Positions 1 through 10,161 of a stretch of 64,000 bases of DNA are shown here, piece by piece (positions within the stretch are counted from its first letter, which is position 1; the number at the start of each line of letters is the position of its first letter). The position numbers and the translations under genes were made by a program. Source of the stretch: Phoronis australis (Eukaryota > Phoronida > Phoronidae); NCBI GenBank assembly GCA_002633005.1, contig NMRA01000162.1, positions 99,335 through 163,334 of the forward strand, written 5' to 3'. A model generated the notes under the pieces. The model was not told the origin of the DNA, made no database searches, and saw only the letters and a list, made by a program, of their open reading frames with translations.

Positions 1-9
1 GCCCTTGAA

Positions 10-260
10 GACTCTTATATTCGTGCTACAAACTTGAGTAAAAACTCGAAATTTCGAGTTCAAACTCGAACTTATTGCTTTGATATTGGGTTTACAAACT
101 GTGAACTAAGGGCAATAAATTATCTACGTAAGTTATTGTGTACTCGAGCATAGAATAATAGACACTTATCTTGAGTTCGCCCAAACGTAGAGTAGAAAAT
201 GGCAAACCTAATTTCGAGTTCCATTTCGAGTAAAAAGATTGGAGACCGGGCCCTGTTTGT
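10..260 (+). repeat. Dispersed repeat copy, TCGAG-rich
   Basis: This stretch lies in the tectonic intron at the left edge and carries repeated TCGAGT/ACTCGAA words. It resembles, in reverse complement, bases about 21290-21470: both hold a run like 'CTACAAACTTGAGTAAAAAC' followed by TCGAG words, then a 'CGTAAGT' segment, then a segment ending near 'AAAGATT.GA'. Similarity is patchy, so this is an old interspersed element of unknown class. The ends are not defined. Confidence 0.45.
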
Positions 261-356
261 GAAGAGTAAGCCCAGGAGCCTATGTACGAAGCACAACAAA
301 ACAGAAAAAGGCGCAATGTCCGCCTAAATACACAGACTGTATTAAACAATACTTAC

Positions 357-3300
357 AGCAAGAACACTGAATCCATTGAAGTATTTCTTCACATTCACAA
401 CAGAGTTCTCTACACACAATGCCTGTAGGTCAGTGACGGCGCGGCTACACTCGTAAGAGTCATCATACAGGTAAGCTGTAACACATGAAATGCACAAGCC
501 TGTAATTCACAAATTGTAAACTCCAGAAAATACAGGCGAGATGTAAAAGCCAGATTGTGCACTCAAAATATATGTTATGCACGTAACTTTAGTAGAGACA
601 GACAGTCAAACAGGTCTACTACCAAACCATTGTCTCCTGTGCTTCAAGACGTTCCAGTCTATGAGTGGCTGTAAGAATCTAAAAATCACTCTTGTTATGT
701 TGCATAAAACCGATATATAGAGAAGCGAAAGAAAACGAAGTTTGCTATAAAGAAAACACGCAAATCTTCAATATGAGGAATATGTGTAAGAAATGTCCAG
801 GGCAATTTGATTTTCATTTTTACCCGGCTAAACAGGCTAAGATGCAGCTTTAAGTAATATATGTCACTTTCCTTAACCAACTTAATGTTTGTTGCACACA
901 AATACTCACCAACAGCACCATTGGGTGAACACTCATTAGACAGTGCCGGACGTGGTATTCCAAACTCACTAAGAATACCAGAGTCAGATAAGGTCAGGAC
1001 AGGAGACCCAGCCTGAAATCATGAAGACCCAGAACATATCAGTTACTAGACATAAAAAGCAGTTTTAATATTTACCAGTTTTCCCCATTGAACAACAGCC
1101 AACAAACTGGATCTCAAAATTCAGGACACCTGTAATTGCCTATTGCCTCAAAACTGCCTTTGGTTTTTAAGTAAGAGGTGTAGTGACAAAAAATGTCAAT
1201 TGCAGAGATCCACCACTCAGAGTGCATAGGTACCAGTGTGTGAAAACATGCACAATGGCAACAGCACCAGTGCCAATACAAACTAACTCTGACTATCAAC
1301 AATGTGAACCACACAGTGATGGCAGCACCCGTAGTCATGGACACCAAACAGATGAAAATCCCATCTTTTTCGGTTCATACTTATCAAAAATGAATGTGTA
1401 TTTAAGTACGAAAATATCAAATTATCAACATTTACAATTCCCAGTCAGCCATCAGAAAGGTTTATTTCATTTCAAGCAAGTCGCTGGTGTTTTCACTGTA
1501 AAGTTTGGCACAGTATAGATACTCGCTCTTGGAGTGTACCTAAATCCACAAACACAGCCACTGAGGCATGCACACCTTCAGGACATTACCTTATATTCTT
1601 GACCCGAGATAGTGACAAAGTGATTTGTAGGTGTGAAGGAGAAAGCCTTGTAATGTTTCTTAAAATCTTTGTATAGCACATCTTTGTCGATGGCATCGGG
1701 TACTGTATAGGACGAACGAGACTGAACTGAAAAAAGAAAGCACAGTTTGAAAGTGCGTGTAATGAGTAACATAGAATCTCTGCACTATATTTACCAACAG
1801 ACAATATTTTGAAAATTAATGGGCGTTCCCAGTAATCTTAGAAGCCCTTGAAAAATAAGAAAGAGCCATTTTGGCAATCATTTTCCCCGAAATTGTAAAA
1901 TTTGATGTCATTCATGTTTCACTCGAATTGTACATCAGATATTAACCCGCAAATGTCGAAATTACGACTGCGTGAAGAAATTTATCTGCAGAAACGATAT
2001 GGTGAATATAACTGCACAGAAATCAAGCCCTTCAAAAGAACTTATTCACGCAAAAACTCCATACCGTATTTTACTGCTCTCGTGTCAACTGCCATTTGCA
2101 TTTTCTCCAAGTGGAATACTCGTGAACTAAGACATTTACTTGGTGCATTGGCTGGCATTTGGGTCACCACTAATATAACGCCTTTAGGTCAAAATCTATG
2201 AGCATGAGATGGCAGACAACCTGGTTCAGAAAAGAGTAATGCAACCAAATGATACCAAATGATAGTGTTTGTGTACGCATACGTATCTAATGGAGTTTCA
2301 TTTGGTTAGTACTTGCACAATCAATAAGTATTTTGTCCCCATACTGGGAATTTCTTCCGATTTTTGTCCATTTCACAGGATCTGGAGAAAAACCTGCGAC
2401 GGACTTTCAGCTGTGTTTGAGCCAACATTGGCTATGCACACTAGTGACTTCTGCCAACACAAAACCAAACTTTTGAATTCACCACTCACAGTTGTCATTG
2501 GCGATGCAGAACTGTCCATCAGTAGTCAGTTGAGCAGAGCTAGGCAGATTATTAGTGAAGAATATATCTGTGACCATACACATGTGGGAATTAAATCTGT
2601 AAAGGAAAGTAAACGTTACAAGTAAGCATCAAATTACCCGTCGATCGCACTAAAATGAGCAGTACTAGTTCCATGAACAACACAAAAAAACCCATCTCAA
2701 CGAATTTCGCCCACTGGGGTTCATTAAGGCGTAAAGCTGCGCCTTACGAACAAAAAAGATCACAAAACTTGTTGTGGAATCAAAAACGCATCTCACCAAC
2801 TCACACTTTTATCGTTACATATATAGATCAATACAGGACTACTTGATGACATCAGAAACAAACTAAGCTGAAGACAGTGAATAACATCGACTAATCAAAA
2901 TTGTCCGTTCATGATGTCAGCTCGTGCTTTCTATAAGGTTGTTGTCTCTTTAAAGAATTTAATGCTGGTGATCCATGGCATTGATCCGAGACGGTTTGTC
3001 TAGCATGTATGTGACTTGTCAATCATAATTTAAGGATTTTTAATCTTAGTCACATACCTTTAAAGAGTACTGTTCTCACTAGGATGAAAGGTGAGAGCTG
3101 GGAATGACAGAATGTGGTCAATTGCAAATGCAAAAGGGAGACCACAATGTTCAGTGCCATGATGGAAAATTAGCCAACAATAGATGCGTTAGGTTTCACT
3201 TCTCTGGCACCCATTGACGAAAGTAGTTCCATCTGAATTTAGTAATTTTTTTAATCATGCCAAACAAAACACCACAGGAACACTCAATGGAATAAATTGA

Positions 3301-4701
3301 TATCTGGATTCAGCTTCAAATTGGAAACCACTCTTGTCTGGAGTTGAAAACGAAATCTGGCTCAGAATTTGAGCTTTAATTGTCAGCCCACCACAAATGT
3401 CAGCTCTACATTATCAGTCTAAAACTTTTACCTGTCAATTATATCAACACATGAACTAAATGCTGCTCGATCCAGTTCATTACACTGTTCATCACAGCAA
3501 CAGTTGACATCACAAGAACTGGGGGTCAGGTCACAGGTACACACTCCAACACCTGGAGATTAGAAAGAGTTATCACTAAAACAAAAGAGTGTTGCCTGGT
3601 AAACCTGCAGGCGTCCTCAGCTTCTGATTGTCACCAATACACTACATATAATACTACAAGGTATGACACCCTCGACTAGAAATTCCACGGGTGCTTCACT
3701 TCAGCTCTCCATAGGTAACATAAAACTCAATAAATTTACACAAAACAAGGTTTCAACAAACCATTGCTCTTTCTTCCAATACTATTCACGGTGTCCTGTT
3801 CCGGCGACTTCGTAAGAAATTTGCAGTCAAAGAACAAAAATGTTCACAAAAAGCCCAAACACACTTCCATCTTGGACGGCTCGAGGTCAAGGACAGTACG
3901 GAAATTGCCAGTTTGTCGCGTAAAGTCACGATGTCGATAACACCGTCCCGTAATTCATCAGTAATTTCTGTACCTCGAGCTGCCCAAGATGGAAGTGTGT
4001 TTGGGCTTTTTGAGAACATTTTTGTTCTTTGACTGTGAATTTCTCACGAAGTCACCGGAACAGGACAGCGTGAATGGTATTGGAAGAAAGAACAATTGCC
4101 ATTGGTTTGTTGAAACCTTGTTTTGTGTATTTATTGAGTTTTATGTTAGCTATGGAGGGCTGAAGTGAAGCACCCGTGGAATTTCTAGTCGGGAGTGTCA
4201 TACCTTGTAGTATTATATGTAGTGTATTGGGGACGATCAGAAGATGAGGACGCCTGTGGGTAAACCAAAAGTACCAGGTTAGAATCAAATGCTGTGAATG
4301 GTATCAGGAAAAAGAACAATTGCCTTGGTCATGGTTTGTTGAATCCCTGTTTTGTCAGTGAGTAAATTTATTGAGATTTGTGTTTGATATGGACAGCTAA
4401 AGTGAAGCACCCGTAGAATTCCTAATCCCGAGTGCCATAACTAGTGTATAGGAGGCGAAAAGGCCACGCTTGGTTTCCCCAGGAGACGCCTGTGAATCTA
4501 TCGAGCCGATTGAGAAACACAGGAAATCTAGCGACTTATTCACACCATGGTCCATATTTGATAATATATTCAACATTACAAACCTGTATTTGGCGCAAAC
4601 GGAGTGGGAGTTCCGTATGGGACAGAGGTGTTGTCCTGAGAAAGAGATCTTTGGATTTCTAATATGAAAATACAGACGAGCAAGACCCCTTTGCCCGCCA
4701 T
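357..4701 (-). CDS. TCTN1: Tectonic-1-like ciliary transition-zone protein, six 5' exons (3' part off the window)
   Basis: Spliced minus-strand model: 4701-4584, 3552-3432, 2596-2490, 1726-1590, 1012-910, 475-357. Every intron is GT-AG and every junction phase agrees, giving 235 residues before the gene runs off the left edge; the family is about 550-600 aa long. Residues 1-22 form a signal peptide (MAGKGVLLVCIF...). Residues 44-63 carry the tectonic hallmark CTCDLTPSSCDVNCCCDEQC. Later landmarks of the family follow in order: a short Cys-containing segment ending GQFC (exon 3), a VPD segment (exon 4), EYKAGSPVLTLSDS across the exon 4/5 junction, and YECSRAVTDLQALC in exon 6. These match TCTN1 better than TCTN2 or TCTN3, from memory of the family. 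Tectonics are secreted or membrane proteins of the MKS/B9 complex at the ciliary transition zone, needed for ciliogenesis and Hedgehog signalling. The start is the first ATG after an in-frame stop and opens the signal peptide. Intron 1 carries a foldback element. Confidence 0.93.
3601..4262. repeat. Foldback (long inverted repeat) element in TCTN1 intron 1
   Basis: Two arms of about 285 bases (about 3601-3886 and 3973-4262) are imperfect reverse complements with few mismatches, separated by an unrelated loop of about 86 bases. Matching points include CAGGCGTCCTCA on the left against TGAGGACGCCTG on the right, and CTTCCATCTTGG near 3863 against CCAAGATGGAAG near 3984. No transposase is present, so it is a non-autonomous foldback or MITE-like element. 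Partial single-arm copies occur at 4296-4495 and 50641-50832. Confidence 0.9.
4296..4495 (+). repeat. Partial arm of the foldback family
   Basis: This copy matches the right arm of the 3601-4262 element in the same orientation: GGTATCAGGAAAAAGAACAA, then GTTTGTTGAATCC, then AAGTGAAGCACCCGTAGAAT, then an ending with GACGCCTGTG. It is more diverged than the two arms are from each other. It sits between the foldback and TCTN1 exon 1 and still lies inside intron 1. Confidence 0.75.
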
Positions 4702-5449
4702 TGCTGTTTATTTACGTGCTACGGTAGTGCAGTGACACCTATAGTGCTATCCTTTGACACAGCGCCACCTGTACCTTTCGTAGCATTTTGAAAGAATGTA
4801 CAGAAGCAGTGCTAGACATGCAAACTGAAACACAGAGCGAGCAGACTGTACGGTAGCGAGTTTGGGACATAAAAAATAATCTCACATCACAGATTTTTAC
4901 TGCTTGTGAATCTTGCAATGATTTAAACGTTTAAAAAACATCACTTTATTTAAAAAATAGCAGAACAGTTGCTATTGGAGTTGTAGGCTTGCCTGCGAGG
5001 CCCGGCGGCTGACATTTAACTGGTGATCAGCAGGGGGCCCCAACTGATGATCGTGAAGTACGTGCAACAGGCGTGTACGTTTTGTTGTCGGTTCAGATTT
5101 CATAACCGGCTATAACAAGGGATTGGTTGAAAAGTCGGTCTCGGTGACACTCGAGACTCCCGGTAGGGATCAGACCATCATGGGAGCCGCAACAGCTAGT
5201 GTTTTTTTTTTTCAATTGAAATGTCCGACTCAGTTAGCCAACGGCCATTAGGCAAGGCTTAAGCTAACAGGATTTCCACGCAAGTGCACGAGAAAGCGTG
5301 CATCGTTTCAGTACCTTAGGGTATCCAGCGATTTCCTGGCACACGATTAAATTGAGCCGGGCTTGATCGTCGTAACGGTAATGGTGCATTAGTCGCTATT
5401 CATGGCCCTGGATGAATTCAAGTTAACTACGTGCTCATGGGCGCACCGG
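4702..5449. other. Region upstream of TCTN1, no gene seen
   Basis: This should contain the TCTN1 promoter and 5' untranslated region, since the start codon is at 4701 on the minus strand. No TATA box is obvious. At 4757-4772 the minus strand reads ACAGGTGGCGCTGTG, a good match to the core of the CTCF motif and close to the presumed start site. The rest shows no open frame with splice signals that I can support. Confidence 0.4.
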
Positions 5450-5708
5450 CCCAGCCTATAAAATGGGGGGCTCGTATTTTTGAGAATGTGGACCTTTTAC
5501 TAAAAAAACGGGGTACGTCCAGAGCTATGACTTTTTCGCCGAATTTTGGTAGTTCCTGCCTTCAGTTTTTAGAGGACTTTTGCCTCGTTTTCTACTTTTT
5601 CTGATTTTTGTTTCTCCGAGGACGACCTTTTTGCGGGCCAACATCGCCAAATGGGGGAGGGGGGGCTCGTTGGAGCCCTTCGAGCCGCCCTGGGTGCGCG
5701 CATCATGG
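5450..5708 (+). repeat. Dispersed repeat family A, copy 1
   Basis: About 255 bases resemble 20703-20947 (same strand) and, for its first half, 45089-45205 (opposite strand). Shared words in order include TTTTTGAGAATGTGG, CCTTTTAC, GGGGTACG, GAATTTTGGTAGTTC, a T-rich tract, then GGGCTCGTT and CCCTGGGTG. No open frame is conserved between the copies, so it is a non-coding interspersed element of unknown class (SINE- or MITE-like). Its boundaries are estimated. Confidence 0.8.
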
Positions 5709-7290
5709 CCGGTGCTGCTGGATGAGATAGTTGCGGTCGTAAAACAACACGCATGTTTAGTGGGTAAAAGTCTTTAAATTTTTAAAACTGATGCATTTTA
5801 AGGGAAATTACATGGGCGGCGCACCATATAGGGAGCGGTGGGGGCACTTTTTTCAATGCTGCGTCGCCCATGAACTTTTAGCGAATAATTTTTCTTCAGT
5901 TTCGCGCTGCTAAGTCAGGAGCATTAATTTGTGAATCGATTAAGTAGGACGGGTTAGCCATTGTGTCTTCCTCATGCAATTGCTTATGGCGTTGGGGATA
6001 ATAATTAATGTATGAAATAATTAAACCCCAAATAGCGTCGGACTTGTCTCAGGCCCGTGGCCTAGCAAAAAAAAACGGCCAAATGAATAACGTAATTTTC
6101 CGAAAGAATTCAAGGCCACGCCGTGGTTCCGAGCAGTTGAACTCATCGCGGGTACAAGGCAGATCGGCAAGCACCAAATCCATTGGCGGGATGTGTCCCG
6201 TTCCTGCCGGCCACCGCGCCGGAATGGCTTCAGATCGGCCTCTCGTTTTGCTTTTTTACCCGGCTCTCTTGTCGGTGTTAGTCCCTGGCTGTGTTAGTCA
6301 ACTTATGTGCCGCACAAAAAACATGAATATACGTGCAGTGAAAAGTCCCTCCCCGCGGTCGATGCGGACCGTTGGATCGCGTGCCGGTGGATCCGGCGAT
6401 GTCAGGGAGCCACCACATCTGTTTTTCCAGTTTTTATATAGTGACTGCCTACTCTACATGGCTTCTTTTATTCTTTCTGACAATAAGGAACGCATTAATA
6501 AAAATTAGCGCCGGGATATGTTAGGGCCGGCCTTCATCATGTAAACTTCAACTGAGCTTTCGCAGGCTTGTTTTGGACGCGACACCCGGCCAGCGGGATT
6601 CGTCTAAACAGCATTCCAATAGTGACAGTATTTTTACTATATGTCGCGCGGCCCTGCTTATACTCGACTCCGTCTTTTCGTACATATTAATTGTTTCCTA
6701 AGCTGACTGCATCCTGTATGTATATGACGTGCAGCCACAGATCTCACTGATTTCACCGCGACTACCAGGCCAGTGAGCACTGTTGCGTGGCGAAGGGTCA
6801 GAGGTTACGTAACTTCGCTTGTTTTGTCTTCCTGCAGAGCACAGCACTGACAACATATTGATCGTCACCAGGTGGCGAGGCCGTCATATCGAGTCGCTCC
6901 CACAGGAGAACTGCCGAACAACAAATTGTGGAAATCGACGACATTTTCACGAATCCGCTCAAAAATAGTTCAAAAAACCCAGACACCTTAGAGAAAAAAA
7001 ACTGCACTTGCTATCCAAATTAGAAGCATTTAGTTGACATTGTTGTTTAAACTCAAATTTAGATACAAGATAATGACATGATTTATCCGTGTGAAAATAC
7101 TGCACGACTTACATGTGGAGATAATCCGACCGGAAGTTAGGAAGATCCCATTATTCATTATTGACGCGTGAAGTGAATGAACCCTTGCCAACAACAGTAC
7201 TGATAAACGTGCGGTTTATCTTTCAGTCTGTCTGGGTTGCCAGTCCGTAACACTGGCCCGGTTCATCATAGACCAATCTCATTATCAAAG
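5709..7290. other. Intergenic, GC-rich block between TCTN1 and SUOX
   Basis: Bases about 6030-6420 are richer in G+C than their surroundings. They hold a plus-strand open frame whose internal ATG at 6226 would start a 94-residue product with a signal-peptide-like N-terminus (MASDRPLVLLFYPALLSVLV). I found no partner exon and no family match, so it is not called a gene. The last part, about 7190-7290, is the 5' leader of SUOX. Confidence 0.35.
6865..6985 (+). repeat. Diverged repeat pair, copy 1 (contains GTCACCAGGTGGCG)
   Basis: It aligns imperfectly to 15372-15490: both start with GTCACCAGGTGGCG, then share GAACTGCC.AAC, TGGAAATCGACGA.ATTT, and end near AAATAGTTC. No conserved reading frame is seen. 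The shared first word is also a CTCF-like core. Confidence 0.55.
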
Positions 7291-9962
7291 ATGAATCGGT
7301 CGCTTTGTACGGTTGGTAGGCGATTAGGTGCACGCTTCTACGGGATCAAACGTGGAGCTGGGCCTGTTGCGGCGAACCCATTCCCGAAGCCTAGTTTTCG
7401 ACATGTGCATTCCCAAAGCACTCGTCGGTTTACGCAGTCTCAAGTTTACGGCGTATTCGCAGGTGTTGTTGGGGCTGGGGCAATCGGTGAGTTACAGTGG
7501 GCATCCCAAACTGCCATAGGAGCAAGCAAGCACCCAAATGTTACTGTCCCACAGACTAGACAGTGACCACCCTCTATGGCTCTATGGCTTATTACTGGTC
7601 TTAAAAACGGTGAAACTCCTATAGGCGCTTCATACGCCGGAAGGTTTTTGGCGAATTATCCCTCACTCAGTTTAAAACATCATTTCTCCTGGCGCATGCA
7701 GTTTAGAAAAAGTGGCCATTTGTCGATTTGGGCACCTGCACCAACAAAGGACTACCTACTGTTCGAGTTGGATTGGAAGGAATTAAAGACATCGTCGTCG
7801 AGTTCTTCTATGCACAAAATGTACTTATAACAACGTGACTTTGATGTTTTAATCGGTATGAGGTGTATGAAGTGCCTATGAGAGCTTCACCATATCTCTA
7901 AGGCTAGAATAGAGAGTGGTCACTGTCTACCCCCTGAGCCGTGCAGTCCTTTTTATTTTATTAAATCTGGGCTCAGACGGTAACAACCACTTGTACCGTC
8001 TTGATGGAGTAGCAGTTAAGTTATGAAATTCAATTTTCACATAACTCTAAAAATCTTTTCCGAATGGAAGCGGCTGTAAGCCCGCTGTTGGCCAACAACA
8101 AATCTAAGATTTGATTTTTGGACCACATCCAATTTTTTAAATTGGTGTCAACTTGTTCCTTACTAATATCATGGGAGATAATCCCAGTGAACACAGCAAG
8201 TTAAGAACGGAGTAGTGCATACGCCATTACATATTTTCGTAGATGTACCAGAAGTCTGGCATGGTTTGCAATCTCGACGTGACATACGTGTCGATGGCTG
8301 TGATTGGCTGCTGCTTGACCTTTGATCTGTCAGTGAGTCCAATGGATGAAACAATTCATTTGTCAAGCAGTATTTGATATGGTTTTTACTTCAGCCTGTT
8401 GTTTTATGGTACTTAACTTGTAAGTTGGTTGGAATCTCTATACCATGACCGTGTTTTATTCCGTGTCATTTGCACTGCTGCTCTATGTTTCAGCTGGTTC
8501 CTACCTGTACCAGTCGACCCAATGTAAGGCAAAACCTGCCAAACCTGAAGCAGGAGAAAAGATAGACGGCTTGCCATTTTACAGCAAAGAGGATGTCCTT
8601 AATCACAACAGTAAGGACAAGAGGATATGGGTCACCTTCAAGAATGGTGTCTATGACATCACAGAGTTTGTGGAAGGCCATCCTGGTGGGGATAAGATTT
8701 TGTTGGCCAGTGGTGGTCCGCTGGAACCCTTCTGGGCATTATACGCCGCGCATAGGACACCGGAAGTTTTGGAAATGCTTGAAGAGATGCGTATTGGTAA
8801 CATTGACGTAGTGGAACACCATGTTGACAGCAATGACCCGTATGCCAATGACCCAATACGACACCCAGCTCTACGAGTAAACACCAAGACACCATTCAAT
8901 GCTGAAACACCTCCTGAACTGCTGCTAGATAACTTTATCACTCCCAATGAGCTGTTCTTTGTCAGGAACCACCTTCCTGTTCCAGAGGTTGATGGCAAAA
9001 ACTTCCGTGTTTCTATTGAAGTGGAAGGGGGCAAAAAGATTTCGTTCAGTATTGATGAGCTCAAACGGAAGTTTAAAGAGCACACTGTCATGGCCACACT
9101 GCAGTGTGCAGGTAATCGTCGTGAGGAGATGTCTGCTGTTAAACACGTGAAAGGACTGATGTGGAAGACAACAGCTATCAGCAACGCCACGTGGACTGGG
9201 GTCAAGTTGAGTGATGTCTTGCACTATGCTGGTCTTAAAGAGGACAACCCTCGGATAGCCCACGTCCAGTTTGAGGGTCTGGACAAGGATCCCGAGGGCT
9301 CTCCCTATGGAGCCTCCATTCCTGTTGAGAAGGCCATGGACCCCTATGGAGAGGTTCTGCTTGCGTACAAGATGAATGGCCAAGACATTCCCCGCGACCA
9401 TGGCTATCCACTACGTGCTGTTATACCAGGTGTCGTTGGGGCAAGAAATGTCAAGTGGTGTAACCGAGTTCTAGCTTCAGCACATGAGAGCCCCAGTCAC
9501 TGGCAGCAGAATGACTACAAGAGCTTCTGTCCCTCTATTACTTGGGATGATGTAGACTTCTCCAAGTCGGTGGCTGTACAGAATGTTCCTGTACAGTCTG
9601 TCATTATCAGTCCAGCCAATGGCGCTATTGTTGACCGAGAGGATGGTGTGGTGACCATGAAGGGATACGCCTGGAGTGGTGGCGGTCAAGGCATCGTTCG
9701 CGTCGACGTCTCCATTGATGGTGGCAAGACTTGGCAGGCTACAGACCTGGTGCATCCCGATCAGCGCCCAACACGCACGTGGGCGTGGAGCTTCTGGGAG
9801 GCCACCATCGACATTCCGAAGAATCACAGGGGTGACCTAAAGCTGGTGTGTAAAGCCATTGACACGTCGCACAACACTCAGCCGGATAGTGTGCAAGGTA
9901 TCTGGAACTTACGAGGCCTTCTGAACAACTCCTGGCATCATGTTCGTGTGAAGATGGTCTAG
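7291..9962 (+). CDS. SUOX: Sulfite oxidase, mitochondrial (two exons)
   Basis: Spliced model 7291-7486 joined to 8494-9962, 554 aa (human about 545). It oxidises sulfite to sulfate in the mitochondrial intermembrane space, the last step of cysteine and methionine sulfur breakdown, passing electrons to cytochrome c. Exon 1 gives an arginine-rich, acid-free presequence followed by a short hydrophobic stretch (GVFAGVVGAGAIAG), as in other animal SUOX proteins. The cytochrome b5 domain follows: heme ligands His128 in HPGG and His152 in ALYAAH. The molybdopterin domain has the molybdenum-ligating Cys270 in TLQCAGNRR. The C-terminal dimerisation domain ends in SWHHVRVKMV. An ATG at 8445 is in frame with exon 2, but the sequence between it and 8493 is a pyrimidine-rich intron end with an AG at 8492-8493, and the upstream donor at 7487 (GTGAGT) matches in phase. 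The start is therefore placed at 7291. Confidence 0.95.
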
Positions 9963-10155
9963 GTAATGGCCATGTGGACGGCATCTTCAGACTTCACAAA
10001 GTAAAGGCTGGTTTTGATGATTAGTTGGACGTTATGAGACACCTGGTCACATATGGCTTATGAGGATATGATTTTGGTTTGGAAACCTATGGGGAGGTGG
10101 GTTAGTCAAGCTTATTTTAGGTTTATTGCTGGATACTTTTCTCCTGGAGTAAAGG

Positions 10156-10161
10156 AATAAA
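10156..10161 (+). terminator. Poly(A) signal AATAAA, likely SUOX
   Basis: First AATAAA after the SUOX stop codon, about 195 bases downstream. A second one at 11105-11110 could give a longer 3' untranslated region of about 1.15 kb. Confidence 0.55.

Noticed and set aside
3058-3097. A 40-base minus-strand candidate TCTN1 exon with good splice sites (CCCAG|C and AAAG|GTATGT)
   Set aside because: Its frame in phase with exon 2 hits a stop, and the exon at 2596-2490 joins exons 2 and 4 perfectly and carries conserved residues, leaving no room for it.
4444-4667. Overlapping plus-strand open frames
   Set aside because: They are antisense to TCTN1 exon 1 and the repeat arm next to it; the minus strand encodes the signal peptide.
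8445-8493. ATG at 8445 as the SUOX start
   Set aside because: The segment is the pyrimidine-rich end of an intron; an upstream exon in matching phase supplies the mitochondrial presequence.
8651-9827. Several minus-strand open frames of 70-184 codons
   Set aside because: All are shadows of the SUOX coding exon with no features of their own.
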